Notes: a model not told the origin generated them from the letters alone. A stretch of DNA of 17,006 bases from Hirudo medicinalis (GCA_011800805.1 MPNW01001191.1:58049-75054), one strand, 5' to 3'; positions 7,509-16,930 are shown, counted from the first letter of the stretch. Translations and numbers: made by a program.

Positions 7509-8290
7509 ATGGGGAAAAAGGCAGGACTGAATAAGCAAAATGGGGGTCGGATTATGGCTCTCAAGAAGGCAATTTATTCATTTTACGACATTTCTAATAA
7601 GCTCAATCACTCTAAAACTGTTGTGAGAAGCTTCCTAAGAAATCCAAAAGAATGTGGAAAGAAAATTCCTGGGGGAAAATCACCAAAAACTCTCGAAGTA
7701 TTGACAAAATCTCTTTGGAGAGTCTTCAAAGGGAGGATTTTCAGTAGAACAGCTTCATACATCATTAAAATTGCAAGTGAGCAACTCTATGATGCTAGGA
7801 TGTATGAGAAACAGAAAAATATTAAAGTATCCTTAAAGATTCCCATACCTCCCAAACTGCTTCACCTGGAATGTGCAAAACATATGGTTGATTATGAGGA
7901 CTTTATGGACGTCAGCAACTAATTTAGATGAAATAAAGTCTAACATCTATGATTCTGATGGAAGCCAATATTACCGGCATGATTTAGAGATGGAGCTAGA
8001 GGTTCATTGCAGCAGAAAATTTGTAGAGATTTGGAGAGGATTTTCAGCATGCAGGAATTATCTTTTTGAGGGGAAAACAGGCCTCCACAGACCATCTCCA
8101 GCATTCTCATTCCATTTGCTAAGAGTCACCATGAAAATAACTTTGATTTCCAGCAGGACAGTGCCCCTATTCACACCTCAAAGAGGACAATGGCATTTTT
8201 CCAGAAAAATCATGAATAGCCAGTGTGTTGAAAGTAGATGTGTCTATGGACATTATTTTCGAGAACGAATTTTTCTGTTGTGAAATTTGA
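7509..8290 (+). pseudogene. Tc1-like transposase, frameshifted
   Basis: The first frame (7509-7922) begins MGKKAGL. It has a paired-like helix-turn-helix region, FYDISNKLNHSKTVVRSFLRNP, that matches Tc1 transposases (…S-TVV--YL-NP), followed by GKKIPGGKSPKT in place of the usual GKK--GGRPRK linker. It then goes to HLECAKHMVDYED. A frameshift near 7905-7920 leads to LDEIKSNIYDSDGSQYYRHDL (family: SDEKKFNLDGPDGFQYYWHDL), which carries the first catalytic Asp. A further shift leads to FQQDSAPIHTS at 8147-8180, with the second Asp. EGKTGL is also present. The third acidic residue and the right end are missing. Neighbours are the TA-flanked element upstream and a LINE that starts within 100 bases downstream. 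It cannot make active protein. Confidence 0.88.
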
Positions 8291-8339
8291 CATTTTTTTT
8301 ATTGAGTTATCATGAAATTATGGGGTGTCCTCATGGTTT

Positions 8340-10310
8340 CTGTTCTGACTGTTTGATGCCAGAGCTTCGTTCTTCTTTGAAAAGAATTGCAGAAAAACTT
8401 GGGACATAATAAATCACCTAATGAACAGAAAGAGTCATCATCCATTTCCATGTACATTCTGTGACACATATGGCCAGCCACTTACCTCTCCCAGCAAAAT
8501 TGCTAATTCCTTCAATGCGTCTTTCTCAAACATTGGGAATGAACTTGCCAAAAAAATTTCTTTGAACAATCTAGATTTAAAAAACTATCTAAAAGACTCT
8601 ATTCCACAATCAATTTTGTTTATCAACTGCCACATCAGATGAAATTATTTCCATTTCTAAAACCCTAAAAAATTCTCATAGTGCTGATTGTGATGGCATC
8701 AATCCATCCCTGGCAGGCACTTCAGTGCCTGTAATAGCTCATATCCTAGCATCCCTAATTAACTGCTCATTCTGCTCAGGCATTTTCCCAGACTCCCTAA
8801 ATACTGCCATTGAAAATCTTTCTCCAAAGAAAACATCACCAACCACAGGCCGATATCAATTCTCTCATACTTTTCCAAATTTTTAGAAAAATAATTTAAG
8901 TAGAACTATCTCATTTTTCAACAAGTTTTCAGTTATCAAAGATTGTCAGTTTGGCTTTCATCAGCATCACTCAACTTACATGCCCATCTCACTTATACAC
9001 TCAAAGATTTCTCACAACTTGGAGCAGGATAAGTCAATGATTAAAGTATTCCTAGATCTAGCCAAGACTTTTGCTTGAGAAATTGCAGCATTATGGCATT
9101 TGTGGCAAATGCTTATCATGGTTCCAAAGCTATTTAAGTGGTAGGACCCAGATGGTTTCCTTCAGGGAAACTCAACCTCTCCTCAACTGCACCCATAGCT
9201 CTAGGAGTTCCACAAGGTTCTATACTGGGCCCGCTATTGTTTTTAGTTTATGTCAATGATATGTATAACTCTTCAGACATCTTTGAATTCTTACTTTTTG
9301 CAGATGATACAAATGTTTTCATATCAGGTATGGATGTTGATGAACTTTACTCAATAATGAACAATGAATTTTTAAAAGTTACAAACTGGTGCAATGCAAA
9401 TGTTCTGTCTATTAATGCCAAAAAATCTATATATATGTTATTTCATAGTGCCAGGAAAAAACTTTATAGATCATAGCCTTTATATTGGGCATTCTATTTT
9501 GGATCATGTTGACACCTGAAAATTTCTTGGAACTTTTGTGGATCAACATCTCACCTTCAAACTCCATATTCAATATTTAACTAACAAAGTCTCGGAAAAA
9601 GAAAAATATCAGAATCATCTCTCATATCCGACGTTACATAACTTCATCCATAGCTATAACATTATACTACTCATTTACATATCCATAGTTATTGTAATTT
9701 GGTCTGGGCTTCTAATTATTCTTCTTACCTACTTCCCTTGCTTAAACTTCAGAAAAGATATCTATGTATTGCTCTACATTTACCGCATAACTCTCACACT
9801 GACCCTTTCTTTAAAAAATTCAATATCCTAAAAGTTCATCAAATTAACTATTACCAGGCAGGTATTTTAATGTACAGATTTGATTGTTGCATGCTTCCCA
9901 CCTTATTTCACAAGATTTTTGTAAAACAATCAACATCATATCAATATGCACTCCAATCTGCCCAAAAATATAAACTGTCCTTTGCCAAAACCAATATACA
10001 ACTTCACTCCATCACATGCATAGGACCAAAAATATTTTCACAGATCCCAACTACAATACTCAAGCAACCAAACTTATCTTCGTTTAAACGCATGTTTAAA
10101 GCATTCATTTCATTCGCCATCATTTCAATAATGTCATTAATTGTTATCCGTCTAATTTTTATTATCCAAAGACTGATGTCAACCTTTAAATATGGTCTGG
10201 GCAGTCCTGATAACAGGACGTCATTCCCTTAGGACTGACGCTTGAGCCGATGGCATTTCACTTTTCTGTTGATATTTAATGTGCCTATTTACTTGTTCGG
10301 CTCAATAAAA
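8340..10310 (+). mobile_element. non-LTR retrotransposon (LINE), 5'-truncated and broken
   Basis: Plus-strand fragments in shifting frames follow LINE ORF2 order. They are FEKNCRKTWDIINHLMNRK (about 8379), LTSPSKIANSFNASFSNIG (linker before the polymerase), NHRPISILSYFSKFLEK (about 8838), QFGFHQHHST (8947), VFLDLAKTF (9048), YGICGKCLSWFQSYLSGR, LGVPQGSILGPLLFLVYVND (from 9201), LFADDTNVF with the catalytic Asp pair (about 9297), KFLGTFVDQHLTF, and near the end ITCIGPKIFSQIP…LSSFKRMFKAF. The endonuclease is absent, as expected from incomplete target-primed reverse transcription. The DTVDH part of the FLDLSKAFDTVDH motif is deleted at 9075. A stop and A-rich tail (CTCAATAAAAAAAATTAAAA) end it near 10310. 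The motif wording fits the Jockey/CR1/L2 group. It lies antisense in NRF1 intron 2. Confidence 0.88.
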
Positions 10311-10449
10311 AAAATTAAAAAAGTATAATTGCATTTTTGCATCAATTTAATGAAAACAATTTTTTTAAGTAGCACCAATATCAACAAAATATGGGCTTCT
10401 GTTATTATAATTTATGCGACTTTTTTTACAACTTTTTTTGCTAAAAAAT

Positions 10450-10605
10450 AGATAGTGTAGGGGCCCATGGCCATTGTGCCTAGGGGTTCAAAATTTATGT
10501 TGGTGGCCCTGCCTTCCAGTAGGGGCACTAAATAAGTGATAGAGCGATTAATAAGTGCCTTCACATCCTATAAGGCACTCAAAAGATTGGCCAAATACAA
10601 ATAAT
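10450..10605 (+). mobile_element. SINE-like copy 3 (hairpin tail, decayed head)
   Basis: From about 10520 the sequence follows SINE copy 2: AGGGGCACTAAATAAGTGATAGA, then AGTGCCTT (10554-10561), CACATCCTAT, AAGGCACT (10572-10579), CAAAAGATTGGCCAAATAC. The 8-base outer arms of the tail hairpin are perfect, while the inner arms seen in copy 2 are lost. The head is hard to align. TGGCCATTGTGCCTAG and GGGTTCAAAA may be eroded A and B boxes brought close together. The copy ends just short of NRF1 exon 2, about 35 bases from its donor. Confidence 0.75.
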
Positions 10606-10639
10606 TTTTCTTGGCAGCCATTTTGATCCCACTTCTAAC

Positions 10640-10754
10640 CTTAATAATCTGGTTTGCTGCCTCTTCCTGATAGAGGGATTTGTTTCAAAAGAATGGAGCC
10701 TCCTCCTTTTTTTAGCAGACATGATTGCTGCTGCAGCTGCAAGGCCTACGGGAC
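10640..10754 (-). CDS. NRF1: NRF1 coding exon 2 (nuclear localisation signal)
   Basis: Residues 52-88 plus split codons at both ends. It reads GPVGLAAAAAI, then KKRRRLHSFETNPSIRKRQQ, then TRLL, nearly identical to human GPVGMAAAAAV, KKRKRPHVFESNPSIRKRQQ, TRLL. The clusters KKRRR (residues 65-69) and RKRQQTR (80-86) form the bipartite basic nuclear localisation region, which in vertebrates overlaps the start of the DNA-binding domain. The acceptor is TTATAATAG and the first two bases (GT) complete glycine 51 from exon 1. The donor is AG|GTTAGA. The exon is only 115 bp and stands alone between two introns stuffed with transposons, with a SINE-like copy ending within about 35 bases of its donor. 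Confidence 0.95.
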
Positions 10755-11440
10755 CTATTATAAATAAAAACTTATAATAATTCCTTATTTTTAACATTTA
10801 AGTGTGTTTGGAAAATAGAGATAGATCAAATGTGATTTTTTGGTTTTGGCCGAAACCAAAAGATATATAACCTAGCATACATTTTGAAAACTATGTCACT
10901 ATGTTATGAAACGATGATTCAATAAAAAATTCAACATTATGAGCATTGCTTTATTATTTAGCAATTAATGCATATTCCAGAAATAATCAGTTAGTAATTA
11001 AATTCAAACAAACAAATGTTGCAGTTCAATGCATTATGGCATAGTAACTTAGACTTTGTGAAACAAAGAAGCAGCAGGGCATTTATATACTCTTGAGATC
11101 AAAGATTTGTCCTACAAAAGTCTGGTCTTTTATTGGATGTTGATACTTAACATCCTCTGCAGTTCTGTGCTGTTCCTTTTGAAATGATGTTGATGAGCCT
11201 GACATTAGAAATGTAACAGATTCAATGCTATTGGGTTAAAAATCTCTTTATCTCACGGCTGTACAACTGGGCTAGACGCAATAATAAATAACTGGGGGGG
11301 GTTGGGCTGGACTGGAATACTTGCTAGACAGGAGTTTACTGACCCTTGCTAAATATTATAATGCCTTACAAAGACTTTAAATATAACAATATAACCTCAA
11401 TCAAATATAGTACATGCAGATATAGTTGATTTTTTTTAGC
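10755..11440. other. NRF1 intron 1, proximal part without recognised element
   Basis: AT-rich intron sequence. The 5' part of the hAT element that follows may lie here, but I could not find its left terminal repeat (expected to begin CTAGGGCTGCAG or similar). A G-rich run (CTGGGGGGGGTTGGGCTGG) lies at about 11293. Confidence 0.5.
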
Positions 11441-12955
11441 ACAAAAATGAGACAAAAGTCACAATGTTGAAAATCCAAAACCATTCCAGTCTTTTAATTG
11501 ATGAAAGTACCACAGCAAATGGCCAATCAAAGTCTTATTGTTTACATTCGACATGCTTTCGAAGATTTGCCAACAAATCTATTTGTAGAGATTGTAGACT
11601 TGAATCATGGAACTTATTCTAATAAAATAACCAGTAAGCTTTTGAAATGTTTGGAAGAAGGATTGTCAGATATTTTCATAGCTTATCACATGATTGTATT
11701 CTTCAGTGATCTGGGGCTGCTGTTATGACTAGCATAAGAAATGGAGTTTTTAAGCAGTTTGGTTAATGAAGAGATTGCGCACTGCAAAATGATGCATGCG
11801 CTTGATGTGATATGTGGTCAGCTGGTGAGTATTATTTTCAAAGTAAAGTCAACTGCTTCAAAGAAAATATAATGCTCAGTTTGCATTATGTGGTATCAAT
11901 TTACAAAGATTGTCACGAGACTTTAATCAATGAAGCACATATGGGTAAAGTAAACAATGTGGCTTAAGTAGGGAAATAACCGACAGGGACACCTAGCTGA
12001 TCAACAGGTGTGGCCCAGTTCACAAAAGCAAAGTTTATAGGAAACATTTTCAACTTTAGAGGCATAAGTAATTAGGAAGCAACACTCACAACTCAGGAAC
12101 AAAAATTATATTACTTATAATTAAAACAATTAAATAACAATTTAACATGTTCTTAATAAGAAGGCTTTTACAGAGGATCTTCAACAACATCAGAAAAATT
12201 GAAATTTATCTTGGTTAAGTATTACCACAGCACTGGATCCTAGATTCAAACACCTCAAATGCCTACCAAAGGAAAAGAGAGATGAAATATGGATAGAGCT
12301 GGAGGATATACTGAAAACCATTGAAGGGCAATAAAATGAGACTTGGTAAGCCATTTAATTTTTATTTGACATTTAAATATGCTGGATAACAAATTTTGTT
12401 TCATTTATCAGATATTGTTGCTGAACCTATAGCAAAGAAACAGGATTTTCTGTGATTCCACTGATTCTGATGAGGAACCACTGGTGCCATGAAGACAATC
12501 AGTATCATCCACTGCAGCGAAGGCTTTAGCTCATTATAGAGTTGAACTAGAGATCGACAAAGCTGGATGTCCATTGGAATGGTGGTGGAAGTGTGCACCA
12601 TCACATGGCTTTATTGCTAAGCTAGCATTCAAATACCTAGCTTCTCCAGCAACCACAGTGCCATGTGAATGGTTATTTTCCATATCTGGGCATGTTGAGA
12701 ACAGCAAACATGCCTCCATGCCTCCAGACAATATAAACAGGCTCATTTGCCTCAGCAACTGGCTGAATATGGACACATATGCCACAAAGGACTTTATACT
12801 TGAATGAATAAAACTGATTTTGGTGTTAAAATGACGTGTATTGGGAAATTTATTGGAAAATAAGATGGTGCGATTAAAAATGCGTTAACTGTGATTAAAA
12901 ATGTTATTCTCATGACTAATCGCGATTAAAAAATTAATCGATCTGCAGCCCTAGT
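11440..12955 (+). pseudogene. ZBED-type hAT transposase, multiply broken, with right terminus
   Basis: Fragments in successive frames follow hAT order. LIDESTTANGQSKS at 11491 holds the first catalytic Asp. QSLIVYIRHAFEDLPTNLFV follows in the frame of the 76-codon frame at 11498. GAAVMTSIRNGVFKQF lies at 11713. ALDPRFKHLKCLPKEKRDEIW lies at 12225, then LEWWWKCAPSHGFIAKLAFKYL. ASPATTVPCEWLFSISGHVE and NINRLICLSNWL at 12634-12770 form the dimerisation domain. A TGA at 12805 ends the frame. The right end at 12866-12955 has three YGATTAAAAA repeats, the palindrome TAATCGCGATTA (12917-12928) and the terminal ATCTGCAGCCCTA, typical of hAT. The zinc-finger N-terminus is missing. It lies antisense in NRF1 intron 1. 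Confidence 0.88.
12866..12955 (+). repeat. hAT right terminal and subterminal repeats
   Basis: CGATTAAAAA at 12871, TGATTAAAAA at 12892 and CGATTAAAAA at 12923 are subterminal copies. TAATCGCGATTA at 12917-12928 is a perfect palindrome, and the end reads GCAGCCCTAG. The 8-base flank TTCTTATG would be the target-site duplication if a left end could be found. Confidence 0.75.
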
Positions 12956-13139
12956 TCTTATGCTTAAGACTCTCTTCTGCACCATTGGTTCAGAAGAGAA
13001 CGCTCACCATTGCTTGAGCACCACCCTATTGTAGTCCTATTGCATTGGACCTTTAGTTATTGTTTTTTGATAAAATTCTTTTTTTTCCAGTTTATTGAAC
13101 TGGAATTTAACATTCTTAAAGATGACCTCTTTGACAACA

Positions 13140-13222
13140 ATGTCGGTAGATCATTATGTCGGTAGATGAAGACTAGGCATTTTCGAATGAAAACGATATC
13201 AAAATGATATCTTAACGATATC
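13140..13222. repeat. short phased repeats in intron 1
   Basis: ATGTCGGTAGAT occurs twice, 16 bases apart (13140 and 13156). Further on, GATATC occurs three times at exactly 11-base spacing (13195, 13206, 13217). Both lie 100-180 bases inside intron 1, downstream of the exon 1 donor. No known function. Confidence 0.7.
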
Positions 13223-13320
13223 AAAAAAATAAATTCACTTCTAATAACTCCCCTGAGAGAAAGACATCCAACTGGGTTAGCTAAAAATCTAATACATAAT
13301 TAAAATCAAGGCTATTTTAC

Positions 13321-13471
13321 CTGACGAAGCCAGCTGGGACGTTACTAGATCGCCAGAAACTAACAGATCCTCATACATTACTTCATCATCCTCTTCTTCG
13401 TCATCAGCACTTCCATCGTTTACACACGGCACGGAACAACTGATGTCATACAAATCACTCCCTGTAGCCAT
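13321..13471 (-). CDS. NRF1: NRF1 coding exon 1 (start codon, acidic N-terminus)
   Basis: Residues 1-50 plus the first base of codon 51. It starts MATGSDLYDIS, with an acidic run of twelve residues mostly D and E (DDEEEDDEVMYED), and ends SGDLVTSQLASS, like vertebrate ADEVTAHLAAA. It joins exon 2 to give ASS-GPVG. The ATG at 13471 has A at -3 and G at +4, and an in-frame TGA at 13505-13507, eleven codons upstream, rules out a longer frame in this exon. The donor TCAG|GTAAAA is the best splice donor of the gene. The N-terminus of human NRF1 also carries acidic and serine-rich sequence phosphorylated by casein kinase 2. The match outside the last 12 residues is weak. Confidence 0.88.
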
Positions 13472-13855
13472 AGTCTCAGCAAAAAGAGCAGATTGTAGTC
13501 TTAATCACGCGAGCACGGTAAATGTAAACATAAATAGACTGTCAGACTGGAACTGGAGAAATCTCGCTCCTCAAATTTAAAGATATCGACATTCAGTAGT
13601 AAACAATGATAAACCATGCCCCATATTATAGATAAATTATGTAGATAATAAATCAAACTTAAACAAAAATATTTTCAATTTCAAATTAACAAAAAAATTA
13701 ATGAAAGTTTATATTATATATGTTTAAAGTAGTGGATGTCGCTTTACTAACGCATTGCAAATAGTTTTACAAAATGCTTAAAATATTTAAATATTTTATA
13801 TATATATTTTATATCAAATTATTAGTGCATTATTAGCGTATATGTCACTCCTGGC
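13472..13855 (-). promoter_or_regulatory. 5' leader and presumed promoter side of NRF1
   Basis: Upstream of the start codon in the gene's direction. A modest rise in CG dinucleotides (ACGCGAGCACGG at about 13506; GAGCGAG on the other strand near 13563) contrasts with the surrounding AT-rich DNA, as expected near a transcription start. No TATA box or defined motif can be placed with confidence. Beyond 13600 the sequence is very AT-rich. An upstream untranslated exon cannot be excluded. Confidence 0.35.
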
Positions 13856-14121
13856 CAGGGCCGGATTTGGGTTTGATGAGGCTCTAAGTTATTGATGGTA
13901 ATGGGGCCCTTTATATGTTTAGTTCAAAATGTCATTTATCATTGCTTTTTTGTGTTGAATATTTGTTATTTGGTAATTGATGGACTCAATAAAATTTTAT
14001 CCAGTTAATTAAACATGAACACTTGGGAAGTTTATTTATACTAATTATTTTTGGGGCCCCCAAGAGAGCGGGGTCCTATGTTGCAGCTAGTTCAGCTTAT
14101 ACGTAAATCCGCTGCCGGCGA
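13856..14121. mobile_element. small hAT-like non-autonomous element (MITE)
   Basis: The left edge CAGGGCCGGATTT (13856-13868) and the right edge, read in reverse complement as GCCGGCAGCGGATTT, share GCCGG and CGGATTT. GGGGCCC near 13903 and GGGGCCCC at 14053 are mirrored further in, and GGCTCTAAG (left) resembles TATAAGCT (right). CAGGGCCGGATTT-type ends are common in hAT-derived MITEs of animals. No open frame is present. No clear 8-base duplication flanks it, and the right end is eroded. Confidence 0.6.
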
Positions 14122-14874
14122 CTTTTTTTTATTGTAACCTGAACGAATAATTAATGAATAATTAATATCAACGCTGAAACATGATTGGTCAAAGAGGGAA
14201 ATTCTGGAAATTCCATTGTTGAGACGCCAGAGTAGAGTGGTGAAATGTATTCGTAAAATTAAAATAAATCTAGAAACACTTGTATATATCTTAAATATAT
14301 AAAAAAAATGGGTTCAAAGCATTTGACATTTAAAAATTAAACATACTTAGTTATTTTTTACACATTAAAGCGTTTAGAGGTTTTGATGATGGTTCATATT
14401 TTTTTTTATGATGCATAGATGTGAGTGCTGAGTTTTTATGACAATTGTAAAATCTCTGTTTTTATTAAAACTTTATTTGAAATATTTTTATCTTTGGATA
14501 TATTCACGCGACAGTCGGTTTTGTGGTTTTGTTATTGTGGTAAACAAAAGTCTCAGTGTCGTGACCTCTTCGATATTAATTACTCGCTCCAACAGTGAGA
14601 GGTAGCAGCTTCTTACATAACACTTCAATTTATTTGTTCTTCGAAATATTTGTAATAACAAAATTGAAATAAATTGTCAAATAGTTGAAACCTTGCTCAA
14701 TGTGATCTGTGCGTGGATACGATGATCTTGGTAAAGTGTGGGGCAATCAGAACAATTTATTTTTTACACGATATTTACATATAGTTGTTCGGTCTAAAGA
14801 GGTCCACTTGTTTTTTTAACGAATCTGTATGAACTATTTTTTTCCAATTTAATGCAAAAAAAATACAAAAATGT
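14122..14874. other. non-coding AT-rich stretch
   Basis: No coding or element signature was recognised on either strand. Poly-T runs and a short CG-containing patch near 14510-14590 are the only features. Confidence 0.5.
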
Positions 14875-15138
14875 TTATTTTTCGTTGTGGCTCCTGCCTA
14901 GTGGTTCCAAATGACTCACGGCCTCTTCCATACTGTATGGTGCGCACCTCTGCCTCATCGCATTAAGTGGCAGTGCTGTCCACTTGCACGCCTCTTTGCA
15001 TAGGCGTGCTCTTGTGAACGGAAAGATTGTGGTATAAACTTGACATAATTTTCGAGTATGGGTGGAGGATTCCTCTTTTGGACTTTTCTTCTGAATTCTT
15101 ATCGAAACAGAAAAGCGCCGACGCAATTGATGAGTCAC
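14875..15138 (-). pseudogene. unassigned open frame, possibly the distal part of the ZMYM1-like transposon
   Basis: An 87-codon minus-strand frame starts MTHQLRRRFSVSIRIQKKS. The basic QLRRRFS start could correspond to the arginine-rich linker (RRRKRFF type) that follows the DUF4371 region in ZMYM1-like transposases, and it lies just downstream of that element in the right orientation. The rest (FTRARLCKEACKW, LNAMRQRC) matches nothing I recognise. It may be simple decay of the element. Confidence 0.3.
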
Positions 15139-15189
15139 TGCTTTTGAAGGCCTGATTGCAACATGACTATGGCTGGTCCAACGGTGACT

Positions 15190-16560
15190 GGGTCAGAGTA
15201 ATACAGATTCTTGAGTCTGTTACGAAACTTTTATCAACCAAATTTATCAAGCTGACAATCATAATTATCATCAAGCAGATTTGATGATGTAAGAAAGGAA
15301 GATTTGTTTGCAAGAACATGAACTTGCTGAAATCTGCCAGATATTTCCTTTGTCAACGCATCCCATATCCCAGAAACGAAAACGACAGTACCGAGTCGAG
15401 AATTAAAGATGCATCTGATCCTGTGGTTGCAATTTATCCTTCTTCCGTGAGCTGCTCCAGGGCAGTGACGACTTCAGACAATTTCTTCACCAAAACATTT
15501 ACAGCGTCTGCTCGACTACTCCATCTAGTTTCCACAGCCCGCTTGATAGTTAGACCAGTCACTTGAATCAAGACGTCCCAGCGATATGTAGATGCAGAAA
15601 AGAACGAGAATAACCGGTCCAATGTGCCAAAAAAATGTAACAAAGTGAACCGCTTCATATACAGAAGCTCTATGTACACAAGCCAGATATAAATAGAGCT
15701 TTTGGATTGATTTCGGTCGGTGGCTTGCCATAACAGCAGCAATGTCATATGCCTGGCCATGGCAGTCACCAATCTAGATCCAATCGTTCTCAAGTTCTCT
15801 CAAAATCAGCCCAAAAATTTCTTCTTCGCTTTGCCTTTGCCTCGATGAAGCGGAGAAACGTCTCTTCCACCTTCACTTCATTTTCGTCCATTTTTACGTA
15901 GCGCAACACCTCATCTGGTCCTTGTGAGATACATCAGGAATGCTATCGAAAGTTATGAAAAAATACTTGCTTTCCTTGACCCGATAGATGATATTTTTTC
16001 CTATCAAATGGCACAGGGTCATACTTGGCCAACAAATGTACTAATTCTAAAAAATTCCCTCTATTTTCCTTGCCTCCTTCATCATCATGGATGTCTTCCC
16101 AGTGACACCGCAGTGCCAGGTTCGTCTTGGTAAGACGATGTCCAGTTATCTAGTCAGGATTTCCTGCCACTTCTTAATTTCCTTCTGAATAAGTTCTTGC
16201 TCTACTTTATCAATTACCTTTAATCCAGCATGTCGGATCTCTAGCTCCTTCCACTTGAGGAATGCCTGAGCATGCGATGTACTGGCTTCGTGTTCATTTA
16301 CTTTTTGGATTTAATTTCCACCAGTTCCTGAAACCCTCATCAGCATAAAAACTAGACAGCCCAGTTGAAAGCAGTCTACAGCAGAAACAAAATAGGGCCT
16401 CTTTGGAAGGAGAATACACCATCCATGTTCGCAAACTTTTCACTCCATTCCTCAAATCCCGAAAGAACTAGTTTTTTGTTAGCTTCCTAGCGTTGCCTTC
16501 TCAGATGTTATAGTTGATGGATTTTGTTTCTGGTATTAAATTTGATGTCACTCAAGGCGT
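15190..16560 (-). pseudogene. ZMYM1-like hAT transposase (TTF finger, DUF4371), multiply frameshifted
   Basis: Minus-strand fragments in order follow the zinc-finger MYM-type 1-like hAT family. They are VYSPSKEALFCFCCRLLS with GFRNWWKL (TTF-type finger, about 16330-16420), AFLKWKELEIR, NLALRCHWED (about 16105), NFLELVHLLAKYDPV, and FFITFDSIPDVSQ (about 15945), the first catalytic Asp block, with EVLRYVKMDENEVKVEETFLRFIEA after it. CHGQAYDIAAVMASH is followed after a shift by FFGTLDRLFSFFSAS, then TRWSSRADAVNVLVKKLSEV (15434-15660) and SDASLILDSVLSFSFLGY at about 15370-15420. At least four frame changes and several stops break it. The C-terminal ERSFS-type signature was not found. Nothing host-like suggests domestication. 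Confidence 0.85.
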
Positions 16561-16631
16561 TGCTTCGTTTGCTCACCTGAATGACAATGCTTTCATCACA
16601 GTCAGAAGAAAACGGTGATTTATTATGATTT

Positions 16632-16651
16632 ATTAATAATAATAATAATAA
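16632..16651 (-). repeat. ATT trinucleotide tail of LINE
   Basis: Read on the minus strand, ATTATT units directly follow the LINE 3' end AAATGAA. This is the repeat-type tail of elements that end in short tandem repeats instead of poly(A). Confidence 0.8.
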
Positions 16652-16930
16652 TTCATTTGTATGGCGCCGTATGCAGAGCGTCAGAGGCGCCTCGGTTCTT
16701 CGTGTAACGCTATCTTGAACAGGTGGATCTTCAACTGACGCATGAAGACTTCAAGAATGGGTTGAGACCGAATGATGGGGGGAAGATACTTCCAGATGGC
16801 AGACGCGGCATGGGTGAAACCTCGATTGACGATGGACTGGTTGGTGTGGATGAATTGTGGAGGATGAACGAAGGTGGTTGGGGATTTGGCGGCGGTGAAT
16901 GAGATGGTTGAGATAGGGAGGGTTGGATGG
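16652..16930 (-). pseudogene. LINE 3' end: C-terminus of ORF2 plus short 3' UTR
   Basis: On the minus strand an open frame of about 80 codons runs from the microsatellite at 16925 to a TGA at 16681-16683. It includes [32 protein letters not shown] and [14 protein letters not shown]. This is the typical LINE C-terminus (SF--AAP-LWN-LP--IRS-PSL--FKR-LKTHLF) of CR1/L2/Jockey-type elements. The 3' UTR is only about 30 bases, with GCATACGGCGCCATACAAAT, and then the ATT tail. Ends like GGCGC(T/C)ATAYAAAT with ATT repeats are known from the L2 group. It differs in sequence from the LINE in intron 2. The frame has no break in what is visible. Its upstream side is replaced by a pure GGAT array. Confidence 0.82.

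Larger units (their letters stand above)
3795..13471 (-). other. NRF1: NRF1 (erect wing/P3A2) transcription factor gene, whole coding span
   Basis: Seven exons on the minus strand join into a 398-codon reading frame. NRF1 is a nuclear homodimeric factor that binds GC-rich palindromes of the GCGCAYGCGC type and activates genes for respiration, mitochondrial maintenance and growth. Human NRF1 is 503 residues, so this form is about 100 shorter, mainly after the DNA-binding core. Introns are 2566, 4915, 155, 224, 208 and 412 bp. The phases at successive junctions are 1, 2, 0, 0, 0 and 0. All large insertions sit in the first two introns. There is no stop or frameshift in any exon, and the residues kept are those conserved in the family, so I judge it functional. 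I used family knowledge of human NRF1 to set the exon joins. No transcript was available. Confidence 0.9.

Noticed and set aside
12401..12785. Two minus-strand open frames as genes
   Set aside because: They are antisense shadows of the hAT dimerisation domain, which is clearly recognisable on the plus strand.
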